A stretch of 64,000 nucleotides of DNA. Source: JBBAGC01 sp964491265. GTDB taxonomy: Bacteria; Spirochaetota; UBA4802; UBA5550. Shown here piece after piece: positions 17,756 to 26,569 of this stretch; position 1 is the stretch's first letter, and each line of letters begins with the position of its first letter. The position numbers were made by a program, and so were the translations under genes. Under the pieces are notes generated by a model. It saw nothing but the letters and a program-made list of their open reading frames with translations. It was not told the origin of the DNA and did not search any database. The DNA is taken from the NCBI GenBank assembly GCA_964491265.1, contig CAZBFP010000001.1, forward strand, positions 295,696-359,695, read 5' to 3'.

Positions 17756-18736
17756 ATGAAAAAAATATTTATAATTCCGGTTATTATTTTTACAATTGCA
17801 TCCCTTCTTTCCTGCGCCACAATGAACCTTAACCAGCGCCCTTCTGCAGAAATAGTCAATTTTGATATAGACTCAATAAGTCTCAGGGATATAACCCTCC
17901 TTTTTGACGTGGAGATCAGAAACCCCTATCCCATACCTTTGAAACTCAATGAAATAACATCAGTATTTTACATCGAAAACAAGCAGTTTTTTAAAACCGC
18001 CACATCCTCAGGTATGAGAATCAGGGCTGGCGGAAAAGAGTTAAACCGTTTTAAAGTAACATTGAAATATGCTGATATGGTCAAAATTGTCCGGGATTAT
18101 ACTTCAAAGGAGTCCCTTGAGTGCCTTGTTGACATGACTATTGTAATACCCCTCCCTGATGCACTTAAAAACATCCAGAGAGAAGTAACCTTCAACTATA
18201 AGCTTAAAAAAGAGATCCCTGTAATTATGCCTCAGATCAGCATCAGAAATTTCACTGTTGCCAAACCTTCCAAAAAAGAGATTGAGGAGGCCCTTGCAAA
18301 GGCCAGACAGAAAAATTTGAGCGCCTCTGCTGTACAGAATATGTTCGGGGCAATTCTTGACGGAAAAAATCCTGCAAAGGTTATTGATCCATCAGACCTT
18401 GATCTGAAGCTAAAGGTAAATTTTGACATACTCATGAAAAACAGAACCAGAACAAACCTGGCATTTAAAGACCTTAATTACGACTTCATGGTTAACAAAA
18501 GCAGGCTTGTTGACGGCTACACCACAAATATTACTAACCGCTCATCAGAATATGTTCTTGGTGTAAGCAATGACTTCAGTTCAAAAGCTCTGGGCAAATC
18601 AATCCTTGATGCATTCAGCAAAGGGAAAGGTAATTTTGCTTTAAAGGGCTACTCAATGGTTAAGTTCCCTGATAAAATAAAAAAAGATCCTGTTAAGTTT
18701 ACATTCGACGAGAACGGGAGCTTTGATATTAAATGA
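17756..18736 (+). CDS. LEA14/WHy-type lipoprotein
   Basis: 326 residues with a lipoprotein signal ending in SLLSC. The mature protein looks like two tandem LEA-14/WHy (water stress and hypersensitive response) beta-sandwich domains. RDITLLFDVEIRNPYPIPLKL at about residues 45-65 is the typical N-P-x-P-x-P-L motif, and a second related stretch begins near LKVNFDILMKNRTR around residue 225. The function in bacteria is unknown; it is probably an envelope stress or structural protein. ATG 17756 is favoured over 17750 because GAGG (17745-17748) is 7 nt before it but only 1 nt before 17750. It overlaps the next gene by 4 nt (ATGA), so they are coupled. Confidence 0.75.
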   Translation: MKKIFIIPVIIFTIASLLSCATMNLNQRPSAEIVNFDIDSISLRDITLLFDVEIRNPYPIPLKLNEITSVFYIENKQFFKTATSSGMRIRAGGKELNRFKVTLKYADMVKIVRDYTSKESLECLVDMTIVIPLPDALKNIQREVTFNYKLKKEIPVIMPQISIRNFTVAKPSKKEIEEALAKARQKNLSASAVQNMFGAILDGKNPAKVIDPSDLDLKLKVNFDILMKNRTRTNLAFKDLNYDFMVNKSRLVDGYTTNITNRSSEYVLGVSNDFSSKALGKSILDAFSKGKGNFALKGYSMVKFPDKIKKDPVKFTFDENGSFDIK

Positions 18737-19797
18737 TAATACCTGTAATACTGGCAGGAGGGGCAGGCACACGACTATGGCCCATGAGCAGGGTTGAGAA
18801 ACCGAAACAGTTTCTCAACCTCTCCGGCAAAGGGACCCTCCTTGAAGAGACAATTGAAAGATTAAAGCCCCTGGTCCCAGAGGAGATTGTCATAGTTTCA
18901 TCTGACAGATACAAAAATCTTTCAGAAGATGAAATCAGAAATTCCGGTCTTAAGGGTACAGTCCTTTCCGAGCCGGAACCGAAAAATACTGCTGCTGCTG
19001 TTCTTTATGCGGCTGCATATCTTAAACAGAAATACAATGATCCGGTTATGGTTATTCTCCCTGCTGATCATTACATCCGCAACAGAGAGGAGTTTGCACA
19101 TATTCTGCAGAGAGGGATAAAGCTGGCACGATCAGGTTCGCTGGTTACCATCGGGATAAAACCTGCATATCCAGAAACAGGCTACGGCTATATTAAAGCC
19201 GCATCTGGCAGTAACCCCTCCGAACTTAATGTGGATATGTTTGTGGAGAAACCGGATCTTGAAAAAGCGAAGGAATATTGCAATTCAGGTGAATACTACT
19301 GGAACAGCGGCATGTTTATATGGAAAGTTTCTGTAATACTGGAACAGTTCCACCAGCTCATGCCTCAGCACTACAGGGCCTTTCTCCCTCTTTTACAGCT
19401 TAAGCCGGATCATATAGCTTCAGACTCTGAAGAGTCAGCCGCATTGAAGAAAAAAATATTCAGTGAGATTGAATCTATTTCAATAGATTACGGCATTATG
19501 GAACATTCTGACAACCGCATGCTCATACCCTCCGATTTCGGCTGGGCTGATCTGGGGAGCTGGAAAGCGATAGATGACATCCTTACACCGGATAATCGCG
19601 GCAACAGAACACCCGACGGGACCGATTCTATTTTCATCGATGCAGATAACTGCTCATCCTACAGTGAAGGTGCCAGGATTGCAGTTGTGGGACTCTCTGA
19701 TGTGATTGTAGTGCAGGCCGGGAATGATATTCTTGTAATTAATAAAAATGATTCACAGAGGGTGCGGGAAGTTGTTGATAAAATACGACAAAAATAA
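18733..19797 (+). CDS. manC: Mannose-1-phosphate guanylyltransferase
   Basis: 354 residues, the length of the short ManC type without a fused isomerase domain. Visible motifs are LAGGAGTRLWPMSR (residues 7-20) with KPKQF for nucleotide binding, EPEPKNTAAAV, the active-site FVEKPD, NSGMF and DFGWADLGSW. It makes GDP-mannose from mannose-1-phosphate and GTP for surface glycans. Translation is coupled to the upstream lipoprotein gene through an ATGA overlap. A long repeat-rich spacer follows. Confidence 0.9.
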   Translation: MIIPVILAGGAGTRLWPMSRVEKPKQFLNLSGKGTLLEETIERLKPLVPEEIVIVSSDRYKNLSEDEIRNSGLKGTVLSEPEPKNTAAAVLYAAAYLKQKYNDPVMVILPADHYIRNREEFAHILQRGIKLARSGSLVTIGIKPAYPETGYGYIKAASGSNPSELNVDMFVEKPDLEKAKEYCNSGEYYWNSGMFIWKVSVILEQFHQLMPQHYRAFLPLLQLKPDHIASDSEESAALKKKIFSEIESISIDYGIMEHSDNRMLIPSDFGWADLGSWKAIDDILTPDNRGNRTPDGTDSIFIDADNCSSYSEGARIAVVGLSDVIVVQAGNDILVINKNDSQRVREVVDKIRQK

Positions 19798-19918
19798 TCC
19801 CCTCAACTCCTTCCCCCTCTCCCCCGGCTGACATCTGCCTGTAAGTCGAGATCTATCAAAATGACAAAAGATACTTCGCAAAAAATTATTTAGTGAGTGC
19901 CTTTACCCGGTGTATTGG

Positions 19919-20114
19919 CCCCCTGTCCCCCAAAGGGGGCACGTAAAATAAAAACTTGAGCAAGTTGATGAATCAAAGTATTAAAAAATCCTTTCAATTA
20001 TTGAGTTTGCAAAAGATATGCGGAAAAATATAAAGAGAATAGTTATCAAAATGGTAACAATTATATTTTCAGAATGATAATAGATAATTCGTGCCCCCTT
20101 TGGGGGACAGGGGG
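19919..20114. repeat. C5TGTC-ended palindromic repeat, copy 1
   Basis: Its ends are 25-nt inverted repeats (19919-19943 and 20090-20114), each themselves palindromic around CCAAAGG-type centres. The reverse complement aligns along most of its length with 61342-61525, including the shared internal blocks CATATCTTTTGCAA and ATACTTTG-TTCATCA. No coding potential. It fills the middle of the 460-nt gap between the mannose-1-phosphate guanylyltransferase gene and guaA. Confidence 0.8.
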
Positions 20115-20194
20115 AAAAACGAAGAAGTCTTCCTCCGGGCGGTGTACTGAACTCATCGAAGTAGGATTTAGGGGGCTTTTAAGAAGTTGGTAGA

Positions 20195-20223
20195 AGTCAG
20201 CTCCGTGAGACAGGGGGCTGACT
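20195..20223. repeat. Hairpin next to the C5TGTC repeat
   Basis: AGTCAGCTCC (20195-20204) pairs with GGGGCTGACT (20214-20223), ten pairs with one wobble and a 9-nt loop. It lies 34 nt beyond the guaA stop on the minus strand. A G/C-rich related stretch sits at 19825-19850. It may be part of the neighbouring repeat or a guaA terminator lacking a T-run. Confidence 0.4.
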
Positions 20224-20257
20224 CAGGTAGATGTGGAAACAAATAATATTATTACTT

Positions 20258-21823
20258 CTATTCCCACTCAATTGTTGAAGGGGGCTTAGAGGATATATCA
20301 TACACAACCCTGTTTATCCCCTTAACTTCATTTATAATTCTATTTGAAATTTTCCTTAAAAGAGCCTCTGGAAGATAGGCCCAGTCAGCTGTCATTGCAT
20401 CAACTGATGTGACCCCACGTATGGCTATTACGTTCTCATAGGTCCTCTTATCCCCCATTACACCCACAGATTTAACGGGGAGAAATACGGCAAAAATCTG
20501 CCACAACTCATTATAGAGACCGGCATCCTTTATCTCCTGAATAAGAATATCATCAGCATGCTGAAGTACTTTAATCCTTTCCGGAGTTATTTCACCCACA
20601 ATCCTTATTGCAAGGCCGGGCCCGGGGAATGGGTGTCTGTACACAAGTTCAGGGGCCATCCCAAGTTTTACACCAAGCTCCCTCACCTCATCCTTAAAAA
20701 GCTCCTTAAGCGGCTCAATAACCTTACCCGATTTTATCAGCTTTAAAATTTCAGGAACCCTGTTATGATGGCTCTTGATTGTGTCAGATGGGCCCTTTGT
20801 AGAAACAGACTCAATAACATCCGGGTATAAAGTACCCTGGGCCAGAAAATCGAAGCGGCCGATCTTTTTAGCCTCTTCCATAAATACGCTTACAAATTCC
20901 TTCCCGATTATTTTCCGCTTTTTCTCAGGATCCTCAACCTTTTTAAGTTTATCGAGAAACCTCTTTGATGCATCCACATATATAAGATTCAGGTTCATAT
21001 GCTTTTTGAACCTTTCGATTACCTTTTTCTCCTCATCCTTTCTCAGTACACCGTTATTGACAAAGACGCAGTAGAGCCTTTCCCCTATTGCCCTTTGCAG
21101 AAGCGCAGCAGTTACAGATGAATCCACACCGCCTGAAAGTCCGAGAAGCACAGTACCCTCACCTACTTCTTTCTTAATGGCCTCAACTGAGGATTCAATA
21201 AAAGATTCCATATTCCAGGTAGGCTTCAATTTACATATATTAAAAACAAAGTTTTTAAGAAATTTTGTACCATTGGTTGTATGATAAACTTCAGGATGAA
21301 ACTGAACACCATATACATTTTTTTCACTGTTTTCAATGGCAGCAATCTCAGCATTTTCAGTGGAAGCTGTTACAGCAAATCCCGCAGGGAGAGAGGTAAC
21401 CTTATCCCCGTGGCTCATCCACACCTGTTCCTTCTTTTTGAATCCTTTGAAAAGCTCCGATTTTTCCTTAATATTTATAAAAGCCCTGCCGTATTCCCTT
21501 GAAGAGGTGCCTGCTATACCCCCTTTAAAAGCATCAACCACAAGATAAAGGCCGTAGCATATACCAAGCACAGGAACACCCAGCTTGAAAATCCCCTTAT
21601 CAACTGAAGGAGCCCCCTCTTCATAAATCGATGAAGGCCCCCCGGAAAGTATGATGGCTGAAGGTTTCTCTTTTTTAATATCCTCAATGGGAGTATGGAA
21701 GGGGACGATTTCCGCGTAAACTTTCAGCTCCCTTATTTTTCTTGCTATAAGCTGGGTATACTGGGACCCGAAATCAAGAATTAGAATCCGTTCATCAGGT
21801 ACAGCTGTATTATGCTCAATCAT
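20258..21823 (-). CDS. guaA: GMP synthase (glutamine-hydrolysing)
   Basis: 521 residues. The N-terminal glutamine amidotransferase has GICYG with the catalytic cysteine and GVQFHPEVYH with the histidine. The ATP-pyrophosphatase domain has the PP-loop GLSGGVDSSV near residue 228, and the C-terminal dimerisation domain ends with KPPSTIEWE. It converts XMP to GMP. It overlaps purE by 4 nt, so the two purine genes are co-transcribed and coupled. Confidence 0.98.
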   Translation of the reverse strand: MIEHNTAVPDERILILDFGSQYTQLIARKIRELKVYAEIVPFHTPIEDIKKEKPSAIILSGGPSSIYEEGAPSVDKGIFKLGVPVLGICYGLYLVVDAFKGGIAGTSSREYGRAFINIKEKSELFKGFKKKEQVWMSHGDKVTSLPAGFAVTASTENAEIAAIENSEKNVYGVQFHPEVYHTTNGTKFLKNFVFNICKLKPTWNMESFIESSVEAIKKEVGEGTVLLGLSGGVDSSVTAALLQRAIGERLYCVFVNNGVLRKDEEKKVIERFKKHMNLNLIYVDASKRFLDKLKKVEDPEKKRKIIGKEFVSVFMEEAKKIGRFDFLAQGTLYPDVIESVSTKGPSDTIKSHHNRVPEILKLIKSGKVIEPLKELFKDEVRELGVKLGMAPELVYRHPFPGPGLAIRIVGEITPERIKVLQHADDILIQEIKDAGLYNELWQIFAVFLPVKSVGVMGDKRTYENVIAIRGVTSVDAMTADWAYLPEALLRKISNRIINEVKGINRVVYDISSKPPSTIEWE

Positions 21824-22350
21824 TTTTCCGCCTCTAATTTCTTTATATAATTCATAAGCCCCATTTCCGAGATCTTTTTATTCTTTTCAGAAATTTTTTC
21901 AGCCATCCTTTTTCTATATGCTTCAAGCTGAGCTTCAATTCTGCTGTCAGATACAGATAGAATATTCAGCGCATAAAGAGCAGCATTTGCCCCCCCCGAT
22001 TTCCCCGCTGCCATTGTACCCACAGGTATACCTGAAGGCATCTGCACTATTGCAAGTAAGGAATCGAGCCCGCCAGCAAGTTTTGTTTCAATAGGAATCC
22101 CCACTACAGGAAGCGTTGTATGTGAAGCCACAACCCCGGGGAGATAGGCTGCTCCACCAGCTGCAGCAATAATAACACCGACACCACGCCCCCTGGCGCT
22201 TTTGACCCATTCAACTGTCTGTTCAGGTGAGCGGTGTGCTGATGAAACAATAACATCATAGTTAATGCCGAATTCTTCAAGAATATTGAAACACTCCTTA
22301 ATGAGGGGGAGATCTGAATCGCTTCCAAGTATTATACCTACTGATGACAT
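21820..22350 (-). CDS. purE: N5-carboxyaminoimidazole ribonucleotide mutase (PurE)
   Basis: 176 residues. GSDSDLPLIKE at the N-terminus and VSSAHRSPEQ around residue 40 carry the conserved catalytic Ser, His and Asp of class I PurE; GKSGGANAALYA forms the octamer core. It moves the carboxyl group of N5-CAIR to make CAIR in purine synthesis. I use the ATG at 22350 rather than the upstream TTG at 22365, because GGGG lies about 7 nt before the ATG. The partner purK is not nearby. Confidence 0.95.
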   Translation of the reverse strand: MSSVGIILGSDSDLPLIKECFNILEEFGINYDVIVSSAHRSPEQTVEWVKSARGRGVGVIIAAAGGAAYLPGVVASHTTLPVVGIPIETKLAGGLDSLLAIVQMPSGIPVGTMAAGKSGGANAALYALNILSVSDSRIEAQLEAYRKRMAEKISEKNKKISEMGLMNYIKKLEAEK

Positions 22351-22591
22351 ATATACACCCCACAAAAAATTATAGTTATTTTCACCCGCTTTTAAAAAAA
22401 ATTATTACTGAATGAAGTCCCCTTTTTGTCAATATAATACTTGCACAGCTGTAATTTTATTGCCCTGTTTATACCCCCCCGAAGATCAATCTCTCTAAAT
22501 AATTGGAATATAAAATACCATAATGCTTGACTTCCCTGCTGATTATTATTTAATTATTCATGATTAAGAATTTAAAAAGAGGTAATCTTAT

Positions 22592-23197
22592 ATGAAAAAA
22601 CTGATGTCTTCTATAATCACAGTAACTTTTCTCATTGCTGCGACCGCACTTTACGCACAGGATTCAAATGTTACAATTAAAGCAGGTGCTGCCTATCCTG
22701 ACGCCCCTGACAAAGTAGGTTTTGATTCAGCTGTAGCTTTTAATCTTGGTGTTGATAAATATTTTACACTCGGTGTTGAATCCGGTTTCGGCTGGATAAA
22801 ATGGAAAGAAACCGGCAATTCTTCAACAATTGACGGTGTTACTTTTAATGATGTTAACAATACTAACCTTTACTCGCTCCCGCTTCTTGCAACAGCAACA
22901 ATCCGTCTTGCTGATATGATGGACACCTATGGTGTTATGCCATACATTACAGGTGGAGCAGGATACTCCTGGACATGGTTCCGCCACGATGAACTGGAAA
23001 ACAAAACTTTCCGCGGATTCACATGGCAGGTAATGGCTGGTGCGGCTTTCAAACTCGGATCAGATTCAGACCTTCAGTTTATTATTGAAGCAGGCTACAG
23101 AGGAGCACCAGTTCAAAACTCTGACAATCTTGAGCTTGATATGTCAGGCTTTGCTGCAAGAGCAGGGGTAAGCTTCCCGCTGGTCCGCACATACTAA
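22592..23197 (+). CDS. Outer membrane beta-barrel protein
   Basis: 201 residues with a signal peptide (MKKLMSSIITVTFLIAATAL, cleavage after AYA-like LYAQ). The mature part consists of alternating hydrophobic/polar strands with glycine and aromatic residues, such as GVMPYITGGAGYSWTW and FAARAGVSFPLV, ending near the C-terminus in an aromatic residue. This is the look of a small OmpA/OmpW-like 8-stranded barrel. The family was not identified further. AGAGG precedes the ATG. A strong 18-bp terminator hairpin follows. Confidence 0.7.
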   Translation: MKKLMSSIITVTFLIAATALYAQDSNVTIKAGAAYPDAPDKVGFDSAVAFNLGVDKYFTLGVESGFGWIKWKETGNSSTIDGVTFNDVNNTNLYSLPLLATATIRLADMMDTYGVMPYITGGAGYSWTWFRHDELENKTFRGFTWQVMAGAAFKLGSDSDLQFIIEAGYRGAPVQNSDNLELDMSGFAARAGVSFPLVRTY

Positions 23198-23217
23198 GAG
23201 CAGACTAAAAAAAGCAT

Positions 23218-23257
23218 TATAATAAAAAAACCCCGTTTACGGGGTTTTTTTATTATA
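23218..23257 (+). terminator. Rho-independent terminator with 18-bp stem
   Basis: Arms 23218-23235 and 23240-23257 are perfect reverse complements, with a CCCCG/CGGGG core, seven A and seven T, and a TTTA loop. It ends the outer membrane protein gene and could work in both directions. Confidence 0.92.
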
Positions 23258-23268
23258 CAAGATGAAAT

Positions 23269-23506
23269 ATTAATTCCTTTGAAATATTATTTCTCGGGGC
23301 TGTCTCAAAAGTCGGATTTTCAGGGATTTGTCATTCCGGTTTTGCAACTTCAATTATTGCAAATACCGGAATCTCCTGATTAAATCAGGCCTAAGAGATA
23401 CCGGCATTACGCTACGCTACAGCCGGTATGACAAGGAAATTACTTTTTGGACAGCCCCGAGAAGAGAACATTATGAATTATAAAAATAGTTCAGGAATTA
23501 TCACTG
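23269..23506. repeat. Shell/core palindromic repeat, copy D (167-bp core)
   Basis: The core 23294-23460 is 167 bp and is the reverse complement of 13156-13322 with only two differences. It is flanked by degenerate copies of the AT-rich shell (ATTAATTCCTTTGAAATA on the left, CAGGAATTATCACTG on the right). The small open frame at 23428-23616 crosses this repeat and is not considered a gene. Confidence 0.85.
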
Positions 23507-23525
23507 TATATTATTTAGCCTTATA

Positions 23526-23954
23526 CTATTTGTTTATAGTCAGCAGATTCTTCACCTTGGTATGCTGCTTATCAGACTGCTTTGAGGTTGTAAGGACCTT
23601 TGCCCTTGTCCTGTAAAAAGGCTGCAGAGATTCCTGCACTCCAATTACCATTTTTTCCACAACACCCTCAATTTCAAAACTCAGATCATCAAGATATTTC
23701 TCCCTCTGCCTGATCTGCTGATACCTCTGATAATTCCGATCAAGAACATTACGAAGCTTGTTAAGCTCACGCTCCTTCTCTTCGATTGTCTCCTCGTATG
23801 CTGACTTTATATTATTTATACCTTTTACATAGTCCTTTTCGAGCTTGCGTCGCAAGGCATCAATCTTCACCTTATGCTCCTTTTCGCAAACTTTCTTTAC
23901 CTTTTCTTTCTCTTTATTTATTGCCCGTGAAATATTCTTTTTTAAAATAAACAT
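23526..23954 (-). CDS. Coiled-coil hypothetical protein
   Basis: 142 residues, highly charged. From about residue 10 to 95 it is almost continuous alpha-helix with K/E/R-rich heptads (IEEKERELNKLRNVLDRNYQ), a coiled coil. There is no signal peptide or recognisable domain. An upstream GGGAAAA is a weak ribosome-binding site. It sits between a repeat element and the flagellin locus on the same strand as the flagellins, but downstream of their terminator, so a link to motility is not supported. Function unknown. Confidence 0.6.
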   Translation of the reverse strand: MFILKKNISRAINKEKEKVKKVCEKEHKVKIDALRRKLEKDYVKGINNIKSAYEETIEEKERELNKLRNVLDRNYQRYQQIRQREKYLDDLSFEIEGVVEKMVIGVQESLQPFYRTRAKVLTTSKQSDKQHTKVKNLLTINK

Positions 23955-24135
23955 AATTTTCCCTGCATTTTTCTTTTATAAATTTTAATTGAGCATACAA
24001 ATGCCTGTTATAAGGACATTTTTTTTGGGGCAGTTTGAATGTCAAGTCACTATTTTATAAAAATACTTCAATAAAGAGTTAAATTCCCGGTTTTTTATAG
24101 TATAACCTCTATATTTGGATACCTCAAGACCCAAA

Positions 24136-24161
24136 AAAAACCCGCCTCACGGCGGGTTTTT
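24136..24161 (-). terminator. Terminator of the distal flagellin gene
   Basis: AAAAACCCGCC (24136-24146) pairs with GGCGGGTTTTT (24151-24161), giving an 11-bp perfect stem with a 4-nt loop and flanking A/T runs, 34 nt after the flagellin stop. Confidence 0.9.
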
Positions 24162-24195
24162 GTGTATTCCCTATAATTACATCTATCTATTTTTT

Positions 24196-25047
24196 TTAAC
24201 CGCCAAGCAGCTGAAGAACTGTTCTTGTCTTCTGATTTGCCTGAGCAAGCATCGCAGTACCACTCTGCACAAGTACTTGGTTCTTGGTCATATCAACCAT
24301 TGTTTCAGCCATATCAGCGTCCCTGATCCGGCTTTCAGATGCCTGTATATTTTCATAAGCAGTCATTAAACCTTTTGCAGCATAATCGAGTCTGTTATAG
24401 TATGCGCCAAGGTCTGCTCGCTGTTTAGAAATTTTATGCAAGGCATCATCGATCACACCTATTGTTCTGTTTGCGCCGTCCGCAGTTGCCAGATCAGCGA
24501 TAAAGGCGCCACTCCCTTCTATCAAACCTAATCCCTGAGCAGTCATAGTCCCAATATACACCCTCTCCCTCTGGTGCATATTAGCTCCCATATGAAACCA
24601 CATACTCGCTTTAGGATTAGCCTTGGCGAAGTCACCAAGCAATAATTTAAACTTGTTGAACTCAGCCTGGGAGGCTATCCTGTCAACTTCATCGACTAAG
24701 GCGGATACTTCCACCTGAATCAGCTGTCTGTCCTGATCAGTATAAATACCGTTTGATGACTGAATAGAAAGCACTCTGATTCTCTGAAGAATTTCTGAAG
24801 TCTGATTAAGATATCCTTCAGTGGTCTGTACAAAGGACATACCGTCTTCAGTGTTCCTTTCAGCCTGCCTGAGTCCATTAATCTGGGCTCTCATCTTTTC
24901 AGATACGGCAAGACCTGAAGCATCATCACCAGCCTTATTAATCCTCAGACCTGACGACAGCTTTTCCATTGAGCTGTTAACTTCCCAATGCTTGAACTTC
25001 AACACCGTGTTTGCATTAATTGCACTCATGTTGTGATTGATAATCAT
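24196..25047 (-). CDS. flaB: Flagellin FlaB (second of two)
   Basis: 283 residues. It begins MIINHNMSAINANTV and shows the flagellin N-terminal core (LSSGLRINKAGDDASGLAVS) and C-terminal core (ESRIRDADMAETMVD, AMLAQANQ). The short central region and QRERVYIGTMTAQ are typical of spirochaete FlaB, the core protein of periplasmic flagella. I start at 25047 because AAAGGAG lies 8 nt upstream and the family starts here; a longer frame to 25119 has no such support. The leader contains a hairpin and a sigma-28-like promoter. It is a close paralogue of the next gene upstream. Confidence 0.95.
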   Translation of the reverse strand: MIINHNMSAINANTVLKFKHWEVNSSMEKLSSGLRINKAGDDASGLAVSEKMRAQINGLRQAERNTEDGMSFVQTTEGYLNQTSEILQRIRVLSIQSSNGIYTDQDRQLIQVEVSALVDEVDRIASQAEFNKFKLLLGDFAKANPKASMWFHMGANMHQRERVYIGTMTAQGLGLIEGSGAFIADLATADGANRTIGVIDDALHKISKQRADLGAYYNRLDYAAKGLMTAYENIQASESRIRDADMAETMVDMTKNQVLVQSGTAMLAQANQKTRTVLQLLGG

Positions 25048-25096
25048 GTTTAACACTCCTTTGTTAAATATGCGTCCCCGCGATTGAGACGGGAAC

Positions 25097-25135
25097 TGCC
25101 TGATCTCCTTATCAGGCATTTGATACCAGGTTTTA
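25097..25135 (-). promoter_or_regulatory. Candidate sigma-28 promoter overlapping a leader hairpin
   Basis: On the minus strand, TAAA (25135-25132), 15 nt, then CCTGATAA (25116-25109) resembles the sigma-28 consensus TAAA-N15-GCCGATAA at the four -35 bases and six of eight -10 bases. The -10 lies inside a perfect 8-bp hairpin, TGCCTGAT/ATCAGGCA (25097-25104 with 25111-25118). Downstream are about 55 nt of leader and the FlaB start. Confidence 0.45.
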
Positions 25136-25253
25136 CTTTAAGGGAATACAGGTGCTGAAGATTACAGCAACCATCAGCCCTTCACAACAAGGATAGATGC
25201 TTACTATAATCATGTTCAGGTTTTCAAAGATCAATTCACGAGGAAACGGGAAA

Positions 25254-25281
25254 CCCGGTCGGCTCTCCCAAACCGACCGGG
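25254..25281 (-). terminator. Hairpin after the first flagellin gene
   Basis: CCCGGTCGG (25254-25262) and CCGACCGGG (25273-25281) form a 9-bp perfect stem with a 10-nt loop, 27 nt after the stop of the upstream flagellin gene. Only a short T-run follows on the minus strand, so it may be an attenuating terminator or an mRNA-stabilising element. Confidence 0.6.
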
Positions 25282-25307
25282 CAAGGAATACTGATAATAA
25301 ACCAATA

Positions 25308-26153
25308 TTATCTTAGAAGCTGTAATACTCCCTGAGGCTGTGTATTTGCCTGAGCAAGCATCGCAGTACCACTCTGTACAAGAATCTGGTTCTTTGTAAA
25401 ATCAACCATTGTTTCAGCCATGTCAGCATCTCTAATGCGGCTTTCAGAAGCCTGTACATTTTCATAAGCTGTCATTAAGCCTTTTGCTGCATGCTCCATT
25501 CTGTTGTAATAAGCGCCAAGATCCGCTCTCTGCTTTGAAATTGTGTGAAGAGCATTGTCAAGAACACCAATGTTCCTGTTTGCATCACCTGCAGTAGAGA
25601 GAGTCATTGGATTTCCTATCATGTTTTTAAGACCAAGAGCTTTAGCTGTCATAGTCTGGATAAAAATCCTTTCCCTCTGGTGCATATTGGGACCCATATG
25701 AATCCACATAGATGCAGAAGCACTTACTCTGCCGAAATCACCCTGAAGCAGATTCATTTTGTTGAATTCCGCCTGAGAAGCGATCCTGTCAACTTCATCA
25801 ACAAGCTGTGATACTTCAACCTGGATAAGCTGTCTGTCTTCCGCAGTATAAATACCGTTTGAAGACTGGATAGCAAGAACCCTTAGTCTCTGGATCATGT
25901 TTGAAGTTTCTTCAAGATACCCTTCAGTAGTCTGGATCAGAGACATGCCGTCTTCAGTATTTCTCTCAGCCTGCCTGAGACCATTGATCTGGGCTCTCAT
26001 TTTCTCAGATACAGCAAGACCGGACGCATCATCTCCCGCTTTATTGATCCTCATACCGGAGGAAAGCGCTTCCATGTTTTTGTTGACATTCCAGTGCTGA
26101 AACTTGAGAACACGGTTAGTATTAATTGCGGACATATTGTGGTTAATAATCAT
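25308..26153 (-). CDS. flaB: Flagellin FlaB (first of two)
   Basis: 281 residues, starting MIINHNMSAINTNRV with the same conserved N- and C-terminal cores as its neighbour (MRINKAGDDASGLAVS; AETMVDFTKNQILVQ). The two paralogues differ mainly in the central region, around residues 175-200, and at the C-terminus. In spirochaetes several FlaB proteins assemble the core of the periplasmic flagellar filament, sheathed by FlaA, which is not in the window. GGAGG lies 6 nt before the ATG. Tandem arrangement with a 260-nt spacer suggests separately tuned expression. Confidence 0.95.
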   Translation of the reverse strand: MIINHNMSAINTNRVLKFQHWNVNKNMEALSSGMRINKAGDDASGLAVSEKMRAQINGLRQAERNTEDGMSLIQTTEGYLEETSNMIQRLRVLAIQSSNGIYTAEDRQLIQVEVSQLVDEVDRIASQAEFNKMNLLQGDFGRVSASASMWIHMGPNMHQRERIFIQTMTAKALGLKNMIGNPMTLSTAGDANRNIGVLDNALHTISKQRADLGAYYNRMEHAAKGLMTAYENVQASESRIRDADMAETMVDFTKNQILVQSGTAMLAQANTQPQGVLQLLR

Positions 26154-26569
26154 TCGATTCCTCCATGAATCTTGTTGTTAAACCCGGCATCCTTGCCTTG
26201 GGTGTCAGTCTTTTTATCCTGACTCTTACAAATTCGGGTATCACCACGGAGAAATTGAACCTGATTGCAGGCGTTTATAAGCGATTAAACTTAATTATAA
26301 ACAATTATTATAAAATAAAAGATTATTTTACCCCCTAACGTTTTTTTTGCAAAAAATCTCCCTATCTTTTTAATCGGGTGATACGCTTTTTTCAGTTAGT
26401 ATTTTTTATTTCACACAAGCGAAACATCCCCTATATTAATTTTTTCTTGATTTTTTTAATGACAATATAAAGGATAAGTTCAATTAATTAAACTGCATGA
26501 TCTTATTGCAGGCATACTCTGCCATAAAAAGGCATGTATGCGGAATTAAAAAACTTACAGGAGTCCAAA
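26154..26569. other. Divergent intergenic region, flaB / amino-acid ABC operon
   Basis: 416 nt with no gene. The flaB side contains the 5' leader; I could not find a convincing sigma-28 match there. The ABC-operon side is very A/T-rich (26280-26480) and must hold its promoter, but no clean -35/-10 pair stands out. A CAGGAGTC ribosome-binding site for the ABC operon lies at about 26555-26562. Confidence 0.4.
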
